Source: JBDUDK01 sp040002995
GTDB taxonomy: Bacteria; Actinomycetota; Acidimicrobiia; Acidimicrobiales; Ilumatobacteraceae
Direction of reading: 5' to 3'
Assembly (NCBI GenBank): GCA_040002995.1
Contig: JBDUDK010000108.1
Span: 1 to 25,719, forward strand
DNA length: 25,719 nucleotides
Position 1 is the first letter of the stretch. Each line of letters opens with the position of its first letter. The notes under the pieces were generated by a model. That model saw nothing but the letters and a program-made list of their open reading frames with translations. It made no database searches and had not been told where the DNA came from. Below, piece after piece: positions 1 to 6,937 of this stretch. The translations under genes and the position numbers were made by a program.

Positions 1-74
1 CAACGATCCATCACATCGGGCGAAGGTGCTTCGGGCGTCTCGCCCCCATGGAAGACGAGGAGGAACTTCGACAT
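1..74 (-). CDS. YCII/DGPF-like small protein, N-terminal part only
   Basis: Only the first 24 codons lie in the window; the gene runs off the left edge. The start codon is the complement of the CAT at 72-74, preceded by an AAAGGAG ribosome site (complement of 81-87) at good spacing. The peptide opens MSKFLLVFHGGETPEAP, the first beta strand and following loop seen in YCII-related/DGPF-domain proteins, small ferredoxin-fold proteins of about 100-120 residues, often near sigma factors in actinobacteria and of unclear function. Assignment rests on this short opening and the ribosome site. What follows in the full gene cannot be seen. Confidence 0.65.
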   Translation of the reverse strand, partial: MSKFLLVFHGGETPEAPSPDVMDR

Positions 75-105
75 CGCAGGCTCCTTTGTTCATCGATGGC
101 GACCG

Positions 106-836
106 ATGGGTCGCCCGACCGCTTGGCAGCGCATATTGCCTGCTCTGGTTGGGGCCTTGCCACTGATTCCTGGCCAACTCAACAGGGGAGGTTTGGATGT
201 ACAACACCGGATCGCAAGTGCTCGGGATTCTGATCGAGCGAGCAGCGGGACAGCCGCTCGAAACCTTTCTTCGGGAGCGCATCTTCGAGCCGTTGGGGAT
301 GCGCGACACCGCCTTCAGTTTCTCCGAGGCTCAACGGTCGCGGATGACGACTGCGTACGTACCCGACCCGGTGACGGGCGTACTGCATGTTCTCGACGGG
401 GTCGACGACAGCTATTGGAGCCGGCCACCGGCCCTTCCGAACGCGGCGGGATGGCTGTTGTCGACCATTGACGACTTCTGGGCCTTCGTGAAGTTGATCC
501 TCAAGAAGGGGGACCACGATGGAGCGCGTCCTTTCCGAGGCGTCGGTGGAGTTGATGACGACGAATCAACTGACGTCCCAGCAACGGGCGACCTCGGGAT
601 TTCTGGGTGAGCACCAGGGCTGGGGACTCGGGATGCTCGTGCCCGCTTCCGAAACCGGCGGCACCGCGGTTCCGAATGGCTTCGGTTGGGACGGTGGTAC
701 AGGCACAACATGGCGGTCGGACACCGAACGTGGCATCACCGGCATCCTGTTCACCCAGCGCGGGATGACATCGCCAAAGGCGCCCGAAGTGTTCGTCGAC
801 TTCTGGAAGGGAGTGTACGACTCGCTCAAGGACTGA
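106..836 (+). pseudogene. Serine hydrolase (beta-lactamase/class C family), frameshifted and N-terminally truncated
   Basis: Family features are spread over three frames. About 106-165 reads WQRILPALVGALPL, resembling the segment before the active-site Tyr. About 167-520 reads GEVWMYNTGSQVLG, with the family Y-x-N-type motif, then ASGQ-like and PLGMRDTAF segments typical of EstB/class C hydrolases. About 519-836 reads ERVLSEASVELMTTNQL, then a C-terminal GFGWDGGTGTTW segment resembling the KTG-like region, and ends normally at TGA 834-836. The frame changes lie near 165-167 and 518-524. The N-terminal half carrying the nucleophile motif SxxK is absent, because the YCII-like gene starts immediately to the left. 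I read it as a decayed gene cut by a rearrangement. Sequencing indels could explain the shifts but not the missing N-terminus. Confidence 0.8.
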
Positions 837-839
837 CTG

Positions 840-962
840 CTACGCCGGCGCGAGAAGGCAGGCGTCGAAGTAGTCGGCGAGGCGGCAGAGCGCGTCGCCA
901 CCATCGCCGACGCACGGCGGACCTTGCATGGCGAGGCGCTCGATCGGCTGATACACGGCCAC
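840..962 (-). pseudogene. Short minus-strand coding remnant, possibly the C-terminus of a lost oxidoreductase gene
   Basis: On the minus strand a 40-codon frame from a GTG at 962 to a TAG at 842-840 reads VYQPIERLAMQGPP, then CVGDGGDALCRLADYFDA and ends LLAPA. The pattern (a short GP..VGD segment, then a helix with RLADYFDA, then LLAP) recalls the last strand and helix of F420-dependent LLM-class proteins. No ribosome site is visible, a stop lies not far upstream in frame, and the rest of any such gene is missing. It sits between two other broken genes. It could also be a chance frame. Confidence 0.3.
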
Positions 963-1008
963 GCCATCACCCCCCCAACAAGTTTTCGGTCTTGAGGGCC
1001 GTCACACG

Positions 1009-1249
1009 GTGGTGTTGACCTTCGCGTCTCCAAGCGGCCCCTCAATCGCCGGTATCCGTCTCGCGGGGCATGGCCTCACCTCTGCGCAGGTCAACGTGAC
1101 CAAGCTCGTGCTCAGGGGCCTGTCGACGCGCGAGATCATGGCCGACCTCCGGATAAGCGAGCACACGGGTCCAAGACCACCTGAAGGCGATCTTCGACCG
1201 CACGGGCGTCCGCAGCCGCCGCGAGCTTGTTGCCCCCCTCAGGTCCTGA
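1009..1249 (+). pseudogene. LuxR-type HTH regulator, C-terminal fragment with a one-base frameshift
   Basis: The frame from 1009 gives GLTSAQVNVTKLVLRGLSTR and then EIMADLRISEHT, the first helices of a GerE/LuxR DNA-binding domain. It then goes out of frame at GGG 1167-1169. Dropping one G restores HTVQDHLKAIF, then DRTGVRSRRELVAPLRS and a TGA at 1247-1249, which is the recognition helix and normal end of actinobacterial LuxR proteins of the GAF-HTH type. Nothing convincing for an N-terminal sensor domain lies upstream, so the gene is both truncated and frameshifted. The recovered part is the DNA-binding domain only. Confidence 0.8.
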
Positions 1250-1355
1250 AATTGTGTCTGGACCAGAAACACAGGCCCGCAGGGGCTGGATTTCTGCGTT
1301 GAACGCAAGAGGGCGGCGCACGAGACGGCGTGGGTACGCTCCCCTCGGGAGGTCG

Positions 1356-1802
1356 ATGATGACGACACTTGCGGAAGTTTCCCGGTTGATGGCCCTCGAC
1401 AACGGGCTCTGTGTGGTGTCCACGGTTCGAGCGGACGGGAGCGTGCAGTCCTCGCTTGTGAACGCGGGCGTCCTCGCGCATCCAATATCGAACGCCGACG
1501 CGTTGGGGTTCGTCGCTGCCGGCCGCGCCCGCAAGCTGGTGAATCTCCGGGCCCGTCCGAGGCTCACCGCCGTCGCCCATGCGGGTTGGGAGTGGGCGGC
1601 CGTCGAAGGATCGGTGAACGTCATTGGACCCGACGACCCGGTGTCCGGCATCGACGCCGAGGCTCTCCGGTTGCTGCACCGGGCGGTATTCACCGCCGCC
1701 GGCGGCACCCACGATGACTGGCCCACGTTCGATGCCGTGATGGTCGCCGAGCGTCGCACCGTGGTTCTGGTGACGCCGGAACGCGTCTACTCGAACGGCT
1801 GA
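1356..1802 (+). CDS. Pyridoxamine 5'-phosphate oxidase-fold protein (F420/flavin-binding family)
   Basis: 148 residues of split-barrel PPOX fold. The sequence opens MMTTLAEVSRLMALDNGLCV, followed by STVRADGSVQSSLVNAGVLA, the usual first beta strands of the flavin/F420-binding barrel. A KLVNLRARPRLTAVAH segment follows (the R/K-x-x-N-L-x-x-x-P-R hallmark of actinobacterial PPOX/FDOR proteins), then a VEGSVNVIGPDD strand. Members bind FMN, heme or coenzyme F420 and reduce diverse substrates; which applies here is not evident. I chose ATG 1356 (or the adjacent 1359) because GGGAGG at 1347-1352 is a good ribosome site. The frame is open further upstream but without family similarity. It converges on the selenoprotein gene, with nine bases between the stops. 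Confidence 0.85.
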   Translation: MMTTLAEVSRLMALDNGLCVVSTVRADGSVQSSLVNAGVLAHPISNADALGFVAAGRARKLVNLRARPRLTAVAHAGWEWAAVEGSVNVIGPDDPVSGIDAEALRLLHRAVFTAAGGTHDDWPTFDAVMVAERRTVVLVTPERVYSNG

Positions 1803-1811
1803 CTAAACGTC

Positions 1812-2081
1812 CTACTCACGCGGAATCTCGGGCCCGACTCGAGCCCGAAGGATGTCGGCGACCTCGCCGGGCTGGGCGTGACGGCCGAGCGCCGCCTTCG
1901 AGAAGATGAGCTCGCCGTCGAGCGTGACCTCGAAGCGTCCCTTCGAGGAGGGAATCAACTCGATCGAGGCGATGATCGGCGCCCAGCCGGCGAGTAATTC
2001 GTCCGTCAGACCGACGGCGCGAGGGACGTAGTTTCAGGGGACACAGAACTCGATCTGAAGCCGGTGCCGAGGATCGATCAT
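1812..2081 (-). CDS. Rdx-family (SelW/SelT/SelH-like) selenoprotein with Cys-x-x-Sec motif, read through TGA
   Basis: From ATG 2081-2079 the frame reads MIDPRHRLQIEFCVP, then TGA (2036-2034, codon 16), and continues NYVPRAVGLTDELLAGWAPI to a true TAG at 1814-1812. With the TGA read as selenocysteine the product is 89 residues, the usual length of the thioredoxin-like Rdx family. It shows the beta-strand I-E-F-C-x-x-(C/U), the helix NYVPRAVGLTDELL, a strand GRFEVTLDGELIFSK and a final helix GEVADILRARV. In most bacterial homologues position 16 is Cys (for example CVPCNYLPRA); Sec at this position is known in SelW-type proteins. A SECIS-like hairpin lies 16 bases downstream. Coding similarity is uninterrupted on both sides of the TGA and there is no frameshift. 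Presumed role: thiol/selenol redox. The alternative is a Cys-to-stop nonsense mutation, given decayed genes nearby. Confidence 0.85.
2003..2017 (-). promoter_or_regulatory. SECIS-like stem-loop for selenocysteine insertion
   Basis: In the mRNA, 16 bases after the TGA codon, CCGUC-GGUCU-GACGG forms a perfect five-pair stem with a five-base loop. The loop GGUCU matches the conserved part of the E. coli fdhF SECIS loop bound by SelB, and the apical loop begins 21 bases after UGA, within the range known for bacterial SECIS elements. Alternatively CGUCC upstream can pair with the GGACG at the 3' side, giving a longer bulged stem. The hairpin is inside the coding region, as expected in bacteria. 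Confidence 0.75.
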
Positions 2082-2087
2082 GGGCGA

Positions 2088-2093
2088 AGCGTA
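2088..2093 (-). promoter_or_regulatory. Candidate -10 element (TACGCT) of the selenoprotein gene
   Basis: On the minus strand TACGCT fits the actinobacterial TANNNT -10 pattern and ends six bases before the ATG at 2081. No Shine-Dalgarno sequence is visible, so transcription would begin at or next to the start codon and give a leaderless mRNA. Confidence 0.35.
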
Positions 2094-2136
2094 TCGGTGA
2101 GGCCTGCCTCGGCTGCCTCGCCCACCTCTGCCCGAA

Positions 2137-2142
2137 TAGTGT
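2137..2142 (+). promoter_or_regulatory. Candidate -10 element (TAGTGT) of the FAD-oxidase gene
   Basis: TAGTGT ends seven bases before ATG 2150, where no ribosome site is seen. This is the same leaderless arrangement as at the divergent selenoprotein gene, so the 68-base gap would hold two back-to-back promoters. Confidence 0.3.
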
Positions 2143-2149
2143 CCGCGTC

Positions 2150-3745
2150 ATGGCAGAGCGTCGATCGTTTTGGGCGTACGGGCTCGAGTCGGAGGCACCC
2201 ACCGATGCTGAGCGGGCGGAAAGAGCCGAGTACCTCTCGAAGCGGTACGGGACGTCGATAACACCGATCCCCGTGCCTGACCTGGCCGACGCCAATCTCC
2301 GGGGCTCCAGGGTGCAGGTGCCCGACACGCTGTCCGAGTTCTGTCGCACCGACCCTTGGGAGCGGGCTTTCTACTCCCACGGGTCGCACTTCACGGATCG
2401 CACCGACGCGTTCAATCTGCGGTTTCCCAATCCCACCGACGTGGTGGCCCACCCGCGCAACGAGACGGAACTGGCCGCCGTGCTCGACTGGTGTTCGACA
2501 AACGACATCAAGGTGATCCCGTTCGGCGGCGGCTCATCGGTCGTGTGGGGCGTGAACCCTCCTGAGGCCGATGCGGTGGCCACCATCTCGATGGACCAGT
2601 TCGATCAGGTGCTCGAGATCGACGCGGTGTCGCGCGCGGCTCGCATCCAGGCGGGCGTCTATGGCCCCGCGCTGGAAGATCAGTTGCGGCCGCACGGGTT
2701 CACGCTGCGCCACTTCCCGCAGAGCTTCCGCTTCTCGACCCTCGGGGGCTGGATAGCCACCCGCTCGGGCGGTCACTACGCCACGAACCACACCCACATC
2801 GACGATTTCGTCGAGTCGGTGCGCATGCTCACCCCACGAGGCTGGTGGGAGAGTCGTCGTCTCCCGGGTTCCGGCGCGGGGCCGAGCCCCGACCGACTCG
2901 TGATCGGCAGCGAGGGCATCTTGGGCATCATCACCGAGGCGTGGATGCGGATCCAACGCCGGCCGACATTCCGTGCCACCGCAGGGATCGTGTTCCCGTC
3001 ATGGGCGGCGGGAACCACGGCCGTACGCGAAATCGTGCAGGCGAAGTTGTGGCCGGCGAACTGTCGCATCCTCGATCCGGTCGAGGCCCGGAGGGCCGCG
3101 GGCCTCGATGGCTCCCAGACGCTCGTCATCGTGAGCTTTGAATCGGCGGAGCTGTCGCAGCGCCACAACATCGGCGCCACGGTCGAGCTCGCGCGGGCGG
3201 CGGGGGGCGTGGTCGCCGACAGCGACGTCGTCGTCGATGACGGACGGGGCGAGCCCACGGGTCGGGGCGGCGCCGTCGGCGCGTGGCGGGATGCGTTCAT
3301 CGGCGTGGGTCCCGGACTTGAAACCAGCCTCGGCCTCGTGGCCGACACGTTCGAGACCGCGATCACGTGGGATCGATGGCCGGAGTTCGACGCGGTGGTG
3401 CGTCAGCGCGTGCAGGCCGCGCTCAACGAGGTGTTCGGCTCCACTTCGGAACTATCGTGCCGCTTCACCCACGTGTACCCCGACGGTCCGGCGCCGTACT
3501 ACACGTGGTTCGGGATGGGGAAGCAGGGCTCGGAGCTTTCGCAGTGGGCCGAAATCAAACACGCCGCGGGCGAGGCGGTGCTCGATGCCGGGGGAACGAT
3601 CACGCACCATCACGCCGTCGGCCGCATGCATCGCCCGCAGTACGACCGTCAGCGCCCCGACTTGTTTGCCGACGCGCTGCGCGCCGCGAAACGAGCGCTC
3701 GACCCGAACGGGGTCCTGAATCCAGGGGTGCTGATTCAGCCCTGA
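2150..3745 (+). CDS. FAD-binding oxidase, alkyldihydroxyacetonephosphate synthase-like
   Basis: 531 residues. The VAO/PCMH FAD-binding domain spans roughly residues 75-300: a PFGGGSSVVWG pyrophosphate-binding loop, a QSFRFSTLGGWIATRSGGHY stretch and GSEGILGIITEAWMRI, all typical of AGPS-type enzymes. The C-terminal domain ends with THHHAVGRMHRPQYDRQRP, the conserved HHH region of AGPS, followed by LDPNGVLNPGVL, the usual end of FAD-linked oxidases. AGPS makes ether-lipid precursors in eukaryotes; bacterial relatives are mostly uncharacterised and may oxidise other substrates, so the function here is open. It is divergent from the selenoprotein gene, and its last ten bases overlap the end of the convergent hydrolase gene. 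Confidence 0.88.
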   Translation: MAERRSFWAYGLESEAPTDAERAERAEYLSKRYGTSITPIPVPDLADANLRGSRVQVPDTLSEFCRTDPWERAFYSHGSHFTDRTDAFNLRFPNPTDVVAHPRNETELAAVLDWCSTNDIKVIPFGGGSSVVWGVNPPEADAVATISMDQFDQVLEIDAVSRAARIQAGVYGPALEDQLRPHGFTLRHFPQSFRFSTLGGWIATRSGGHYATNHTHIDDFVESVRMLTPRGWWESRRLPGSGAGPSPDRLVIGSEGILGIITEAWMRIQRRPTFRATAGIVFPSWAAGTTAVREIVQAKLWPANCRILDPVEARRAAGLDGSQTLVIVSFESAELSQRHNIGATVELARAAGGVVADSDVVVDDGRGEPTGRGGAVGAWRDAFIGVGPGLETSLGLVADTFETAITWDRWPEFDAVVRQRVQAALNEVFGSTSELSCRFTHVYPDGPAPYYTWFGMGKQGSELSQWAEIKHAAGEAVLDAGGTITHHHAVGRMHRPQYDRQRPDLFADALRAAKRALDPNGVLNPGVLIQP

Positions 3746-4581
3746 TCGAGGAAAGCGTGCAGGGCGGCCAAGTACTGCGGTAGTCCGGCGCGGTCGCCGT
3801 GCATCGAATGGCCGACGCCCGACATGAGGATGATCTGGGCGTGGGGCACCGCCGCGGCAAAGCTCGTGGCGTTGTCAGGAAGGAACACCGCCCCGAAGGC
3901 CGGATCAGCCCGCAGAACCGTCACCGGTGGCGGCAGCGGTGCCGTGGGGTCGTAGCCGATCCAGGTGTCTCCGCTGATCGCCGCTTCGATCGTCGCCGGA
4001 TCACATCGCATCATGGCGTCGCCTCGAATGCGCACACGCGCCGGGCTCATTCGTTCGGCCATCGCGCCGCCGTACGGGGACGGGCTGGTACCGACCAACT
4101 CCGCGAACTCGTCGACGCCCAGCCGCTTGTCGTGCATTTCGCGCAGGATCGCAACCAGCGCAGGGAACCGGCTCGCGGCGGGACTCGCGGCCCGCCGCTC
4201 GTGGTCGCCCTCGAAGAGTGGCGGATCCTCGAGAAAGAGGCCCGACACCAACTCCGCGTCGGTGCTCGCGAGGCAGGCGGCGGTGAGTCCGCCGAGCGAG
4301 TGCCCCACAAGCACCGGCGGGCCCACAACCCGCGCGCGTACGAGATCGGCGACATCGGCCGCGTAGTCGACGGCCCAATAGCGCGGGGCATGTGACGACT
4401 CGCCGTGGCCCCGTAGATCGACGGTGAGGAGGCGGTACCGTGGGGCGAGATCCTCGACCACGGGCGCGTAGCTGCGCCGGTCATCGGTGAGGCCGTGGAG
4501 CAAGACGATGGGCCGACCGTCGACCGGACCCTGCTCGTCGAACGCGATCTCGACACCCGACTGTGTGCGGAAGCTGGCCAT
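3736..4581 (-). CDS. Alpha/beta hydrolase
   Basis: 281 residues with the full alpha/beta-hydrolase layout: an oxyanion-hole LLHGLTDD segment near residue 28, VDLRGHGESS near 54, the nucleophile elbow GHSLGG with Ser95, and a C-terminal catalytic His in GVGHSMHGD (His258). A cap domain lies between about 120 and 200. The family includes esterases, epoxide and haloalkane hydrolases and ring-cleavage (meta-cleavage product) hydrolases, and the sequence does not decide among them. A good ribosome site (GGGGAGG) precedes the ATG. It is divergent from the LLM gene 50 bases away and convergent with the FAD-oxidase gene. Confidence 0.9.
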   Translation of the reverse strand: MASFRTQSGVEIAFDEQGPVDGRPIVLLHGLTDDRRSYAPVVEDLAPRYRLLTVDLRGHGESSHAPRYWAVDYAADVADLVRARVVGPPVLVGHSLGGLTAACLASTDAELVSGLFLEDPPLFEGDHERRAASPAASRFPALVAILREMHDKRLGVDEFAELVGTSPSPYGGAMAERMSPARVRIRGDAMMRCDPATIEAAISGDTWIGYDPTAPLPPPVTVLRADPAFGAVFLPDNATSFAAAVPHAQIILMSGVGHSMHGDRAGLPQYLAALHAFLDQG

Positions 4582-4618
4582 GACGCCTCCCCTCGAAGGC
4601 GGGGACGCTACCGCTACG

Positions 4619-4624
4619 TACGAT
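4619..4624 (+). promoter_or_regulatory. Candidate -10 element (TACGAT) of the LLM oxidoreductase gene
   Basis: TACGAT is close to consensus TATAAT/TANNNT and ends seven bases before the GTG start at 4632. No ribosome site is present, again suggesting a leaderless transcript. Confidence 0.4.
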
Positions 4625-4631
4625 CCATGCC

Positions 4632-5510
4632 GTGAAACTTGGTATGACCTTCTCTCACCCCGACGTCGGGAATGACCCCGCCGTGATCAAGAACTTCGTA
4701 CGCGTGATCGAAGACGCCGGATTCGATCATCTGTTGGCGGCGGAACACGTGATCGGCGGGCATCCCGATCGCTTGAAGGGAGAGCGCGTCCACACTTACG
4801 ACGTCGCCTACCACGAGCCGTTCGTGCTGTTCGGGTTCATCGGTGCGCTGACCGAGCGGCTCGAGCTGGTGACCAGCATTCTGATCCTGCCGCAGCGCCA
4901 GACCGCGCTCGTCGCCAAGCAGGCGGCCGAGCTCGACCTGCTTACCGGCGGACGTCTTCGCCTCGGGGTCGGCACCGGCCGCAACTGGATGGAATACGAA
5001 GCTCTGAACGAGGACTTCGCCAGCAGAGGGAGGCGGGTCGAGGAGCAGATCGAGGTGCTCCGCCGGCTTTGGACGACTGAACTCGTCACGTTCGACGGCG
5101 AGTGGCACCACCTCGACCGGATGGGGCTCAATCCGATGCCGCGGCAGCGCCCGATTCCGATCTGGATGGGCTCGTTCACGAAGGTCGTCGAGCGGGTCGT
5201 CGAACGCGTGGCGCGCATCGCCGACGGTTGGATGCCCCAGTTCCCGCCGAACGACGAGTTCCGCGCCGTGCTCGAACGGTTCAAGGGGTACGCCGAGGCC
5301 GCGGGCCGCGACCCCGCAACGATCGGTATCGAGTGCGGCATGCGCGTCACGAGCGAGGACGATCCCGACACATGGCTGAGGAAGGCCGAGGCTTACCGCG
5401 AACTGGGCGCGACGCACCTCCGTGTTCTCACGGCGGGCGGCGGCTTCGGTTCGCCCAATGAGCACCTCGACGCCGGCCTCCGGTGGAAGACGTCGCTCGA
5501 CCGTCTCTGA
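4632..5510 (+). CDS. LLM-class F420-dependent oxidoreductase
   Basis: 292 residues of luciferase-like TIM barrel. It begins MKLGMTFSHPDVGNDPAVI, then GFDHLLAAEHVIGG, a strand LELVTSILILPQRQTALVAK and GGRLRLGVGTGRNWMEYEAL, the hallmark of the actinobacterial F420 LLM subfamilies (TIGR03619-like). The C-terminal part has PIPIWMG, RIADGWMPQFPP and a final ATHLRVLT strand. Such enzymes use reduced or oxidised coenzyme F420 for hydride transfer; the substrate is unknown. The GTG start fits the family N-terminus. It converges on the aldo/keto reductase gene with three bases between. Confidence 0.9.
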   Translation: MKLGMTFSHPDVGNDPAVIKNFVRVIEDAGFDHLLAAEHVIGGHPDRLKGERVHTYDVAYHEPFVLFGFIGALTERLELVTSILILPQRQTALVAKQAAELDLLTGGRLRLGVGTGRNWMEYEALNEDFASRGRRVEEQIEVLRRLWTTELVTFDGEWHHLDRMGLNPMPRQRPIPIWMGSFTKVVERVVERVARIADGWMPQFPPNDEFRAVLERFKGYAEAAGRDPATIGIECGMRVTSEDDPDTWLRKAEAYRELGATHLRVLTAGGGFGSPNEHLDAGLRWKTSLDRL

Positions 5511-5513
5511 TCG

Positions 5514-6521
5514 TCAGCGCGGTCGGCGGCGCTCGCTCCGTTCGAGCGCGGGCGGTTCCCAGCCACTGTCACGCGCGCTGACGTTGTGGCCGGGAGCCAC
5601 GATCGCGTCGATGCGGTCGAGGATGTCGGGTTCGAGCCGGAGGCCGAGTGCGGGCAAGAGTCCCTCGAGTTGCTCCGCGCTCTTCACGCCGATGATCGCG
5701 CTCGTGACGGCGGGATGCTCGACGGCGAACGCCAACGCCATGTGGGCGAGCGGCATGCCAGCGTCGGAAGCGACCTTCGCGAGCTGCTCGACGAGGTCGA
5801 ACTTACGCTCGTCGCCGTAGTCGAAATGGTCGGGGTTGGTGGCGGCCCGTGAATTCGGCGGAACGGAGTCGCGCCGGTATTTCCCGGTGAGCCAACCCCC
5901 CTGCAGCGGGCTCCAAACGATCACGCCCATGCCGTGACGCAGACACGCCGGCAGGACGTCGGCTTCGATGGCGCGAGCGAGAATCGAGTACGGCGGCTGT
6001 TCGCACACGAACCGTTCGAGTCCGCGCCGTTGTGCCGCCCACTGGGCCTCGACGATTTCGGCACTTGGAAACGTGGACGAGCCGAACGAACGGATCTTTC
6101 CCGCCCGGACGAGATCGGTGAGAACCGAGAGCGTCTCTTCGATGTCGCAGGTCGGATCAGGCCGGTGGATCTGATACAGGTCGATCCAGTCGGTGTCGAG
6201 ACGGCGAAGGCTGGCATCGACCGCGCGACTAATCCAACGGCGGGAGTTGCCCTTTTCGTTCGGATCCGAGCCCATCTGGCCGTGGCCCTTCGTGGCAAGC
6301 ACGACGTCGTCGCGCCGACCCTTTAGGGCGCGGCCGACGATCTCTTCGGACTCGCCGTCGGCGTACACGTCGGCCGTGTCGACAAAGTTAATGCCGTTAT
6401 CGAGCGCCATGCCGATCACGCGGACGCACTCTTCGTGGTCGCGGTTGCCCCACGCACCAAAGACCATCGCTCCCAGACAGAGCTCGCTCACCTGGACACC
6501 GGTACGGCCCAGCACGCGCAT
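5514..6521 (-). CDS. Aldo/keto reductase
   Basis: 335 residues. The catalytic tetrad of the NADP-dependent AKR barrel is visible: Asp48 and Tyr53 in NFVDTADVYADGESEEIVG, Lys78 in VLATKGHG, and His119 in DLYQIHRPDP. The sequence continues with EQPPYSILAR and IVWSPLQGGWLTGKYRR, typical of the YajO/YghZ-like (AKR11/12-type) group. Last gene of the minus-strand operon that starts at 7956, 38 bases downstream of the SnoaL-like gene, with a GGAGG ribosome site. It probably reduces or oxidises a carbonyl intermediate in the pathway served by the neighbouring VOC enzymes (inference from context). Confidence 0.92.
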   Translation of the reverse strand: MRVLGRTGVQVSELCLGAMVFGAWGNRDHEECVRVIGMALDNGINFVDTADVYADGESEEIVGRALKGRRDDVVLATKGHGQMGSDPNEKGNSRRWISRAVDASLRRLDTDWIDLYQIHRPDPTCDIEETLSVLTDLVRAGKIRSFGSSTFPSAEIVEAQWAAQRRGLERFVCEQPPYSILARAIEADVLPACLRHGMGVIVWSPLQGGWLTGKYRRDSVPPNSRAATNPDHFDYGDERKFDLVEQLAKVASDAGMPLAHMALAFAVEHPAVTSAIIGVKSAEQLEGLLPALGLRLEPDILDRIDAIVAPGHNVSARDSGWEPPALERSERRRPR

Positions 6522-6559
6522 CGGTTACCTCCTTGGGTCTTGTGACGGTAGTTCTGTGT

Positions 6560-6937
6560 TCACGCCTGGCCGACCTGTTGCAGGAACGTGAGCCCGTCCC
6601 AGTAGTCGTAGCGGTGAGCGATCGCGTCGTCACGGACCACGAAGCGCATAACGCCCCTGATGTGTATGTCGTGGCCGGAATGGCTGGCGTGCAGCGTGTA
6701 GGCCGCGATGACACGATCTGCGTCGCCGACGAGGTCTTCGATCTCGTAACGAAGTCCTCGAAAATCGGCCAGGAACGACGACAACCGGCGGCGATATTCG
6801 TCACGCCCGACGCAGCCGACTCCGAGCGCCGAGACCTGCTCGTTGACGAAGTCCTCGGTGACGTGCGAGGCGATCCGATCGGGTTCGCCGGACGCAAACG
6901 CGGCGAGATAGGACGAGACGATGTCGCGCGGTGTCAC
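6560..6937 (-). CDS. SnoaL-like / NTF2-fold protein
   Basis: 125 residues, the usual size for a one-domain NTF2-like protein. It shows the N-terminal helix DIVSSYLAAFASGEPDRIAS, then HVTEDFVNEQ, a GRDEYRRRLSSFLADF helix and strands ending RYDYWDGLTFLQQVG, a pattern common in SnoaL and ester-cyclase families. Members are cyclases, isomerases, dehydratases or accessory proteins. The GTG start overlaps the last four bases of the upstream VOC gene, so the two are translationally coupled. The ligand is not deducible. Confidence 0.82.
   Translation of the reverse strand: MTPRDIVSSYLAAFASGEPDRIASHVTEDFVNEQVSALGVGCVGRDEYRRRLSSFLADFRGLRYEIEDLVGDADRVIAAYTLHASHSGHDIHIRGVMRFVVRDDAIAHRYDYWDGLTFLQQVGQA

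Noticed and set aside
2034..2036. Treating the TGA in the Rdx-family gene as a simple pseudogene-making stop
   Set aside because: It falls exactly on the known Sec/Cys position, no other damage is present in the gene, and a SECIS-like hairpin follows at the right distance. It is kept only as the alternative hypothesis.
1816..2349. Minus-strand 177-codon open frame over the selenoprotein region
   Set aside because: Ser/Arg-rich shadow frame without motifs; the real coding frame is the TGA-containing one.
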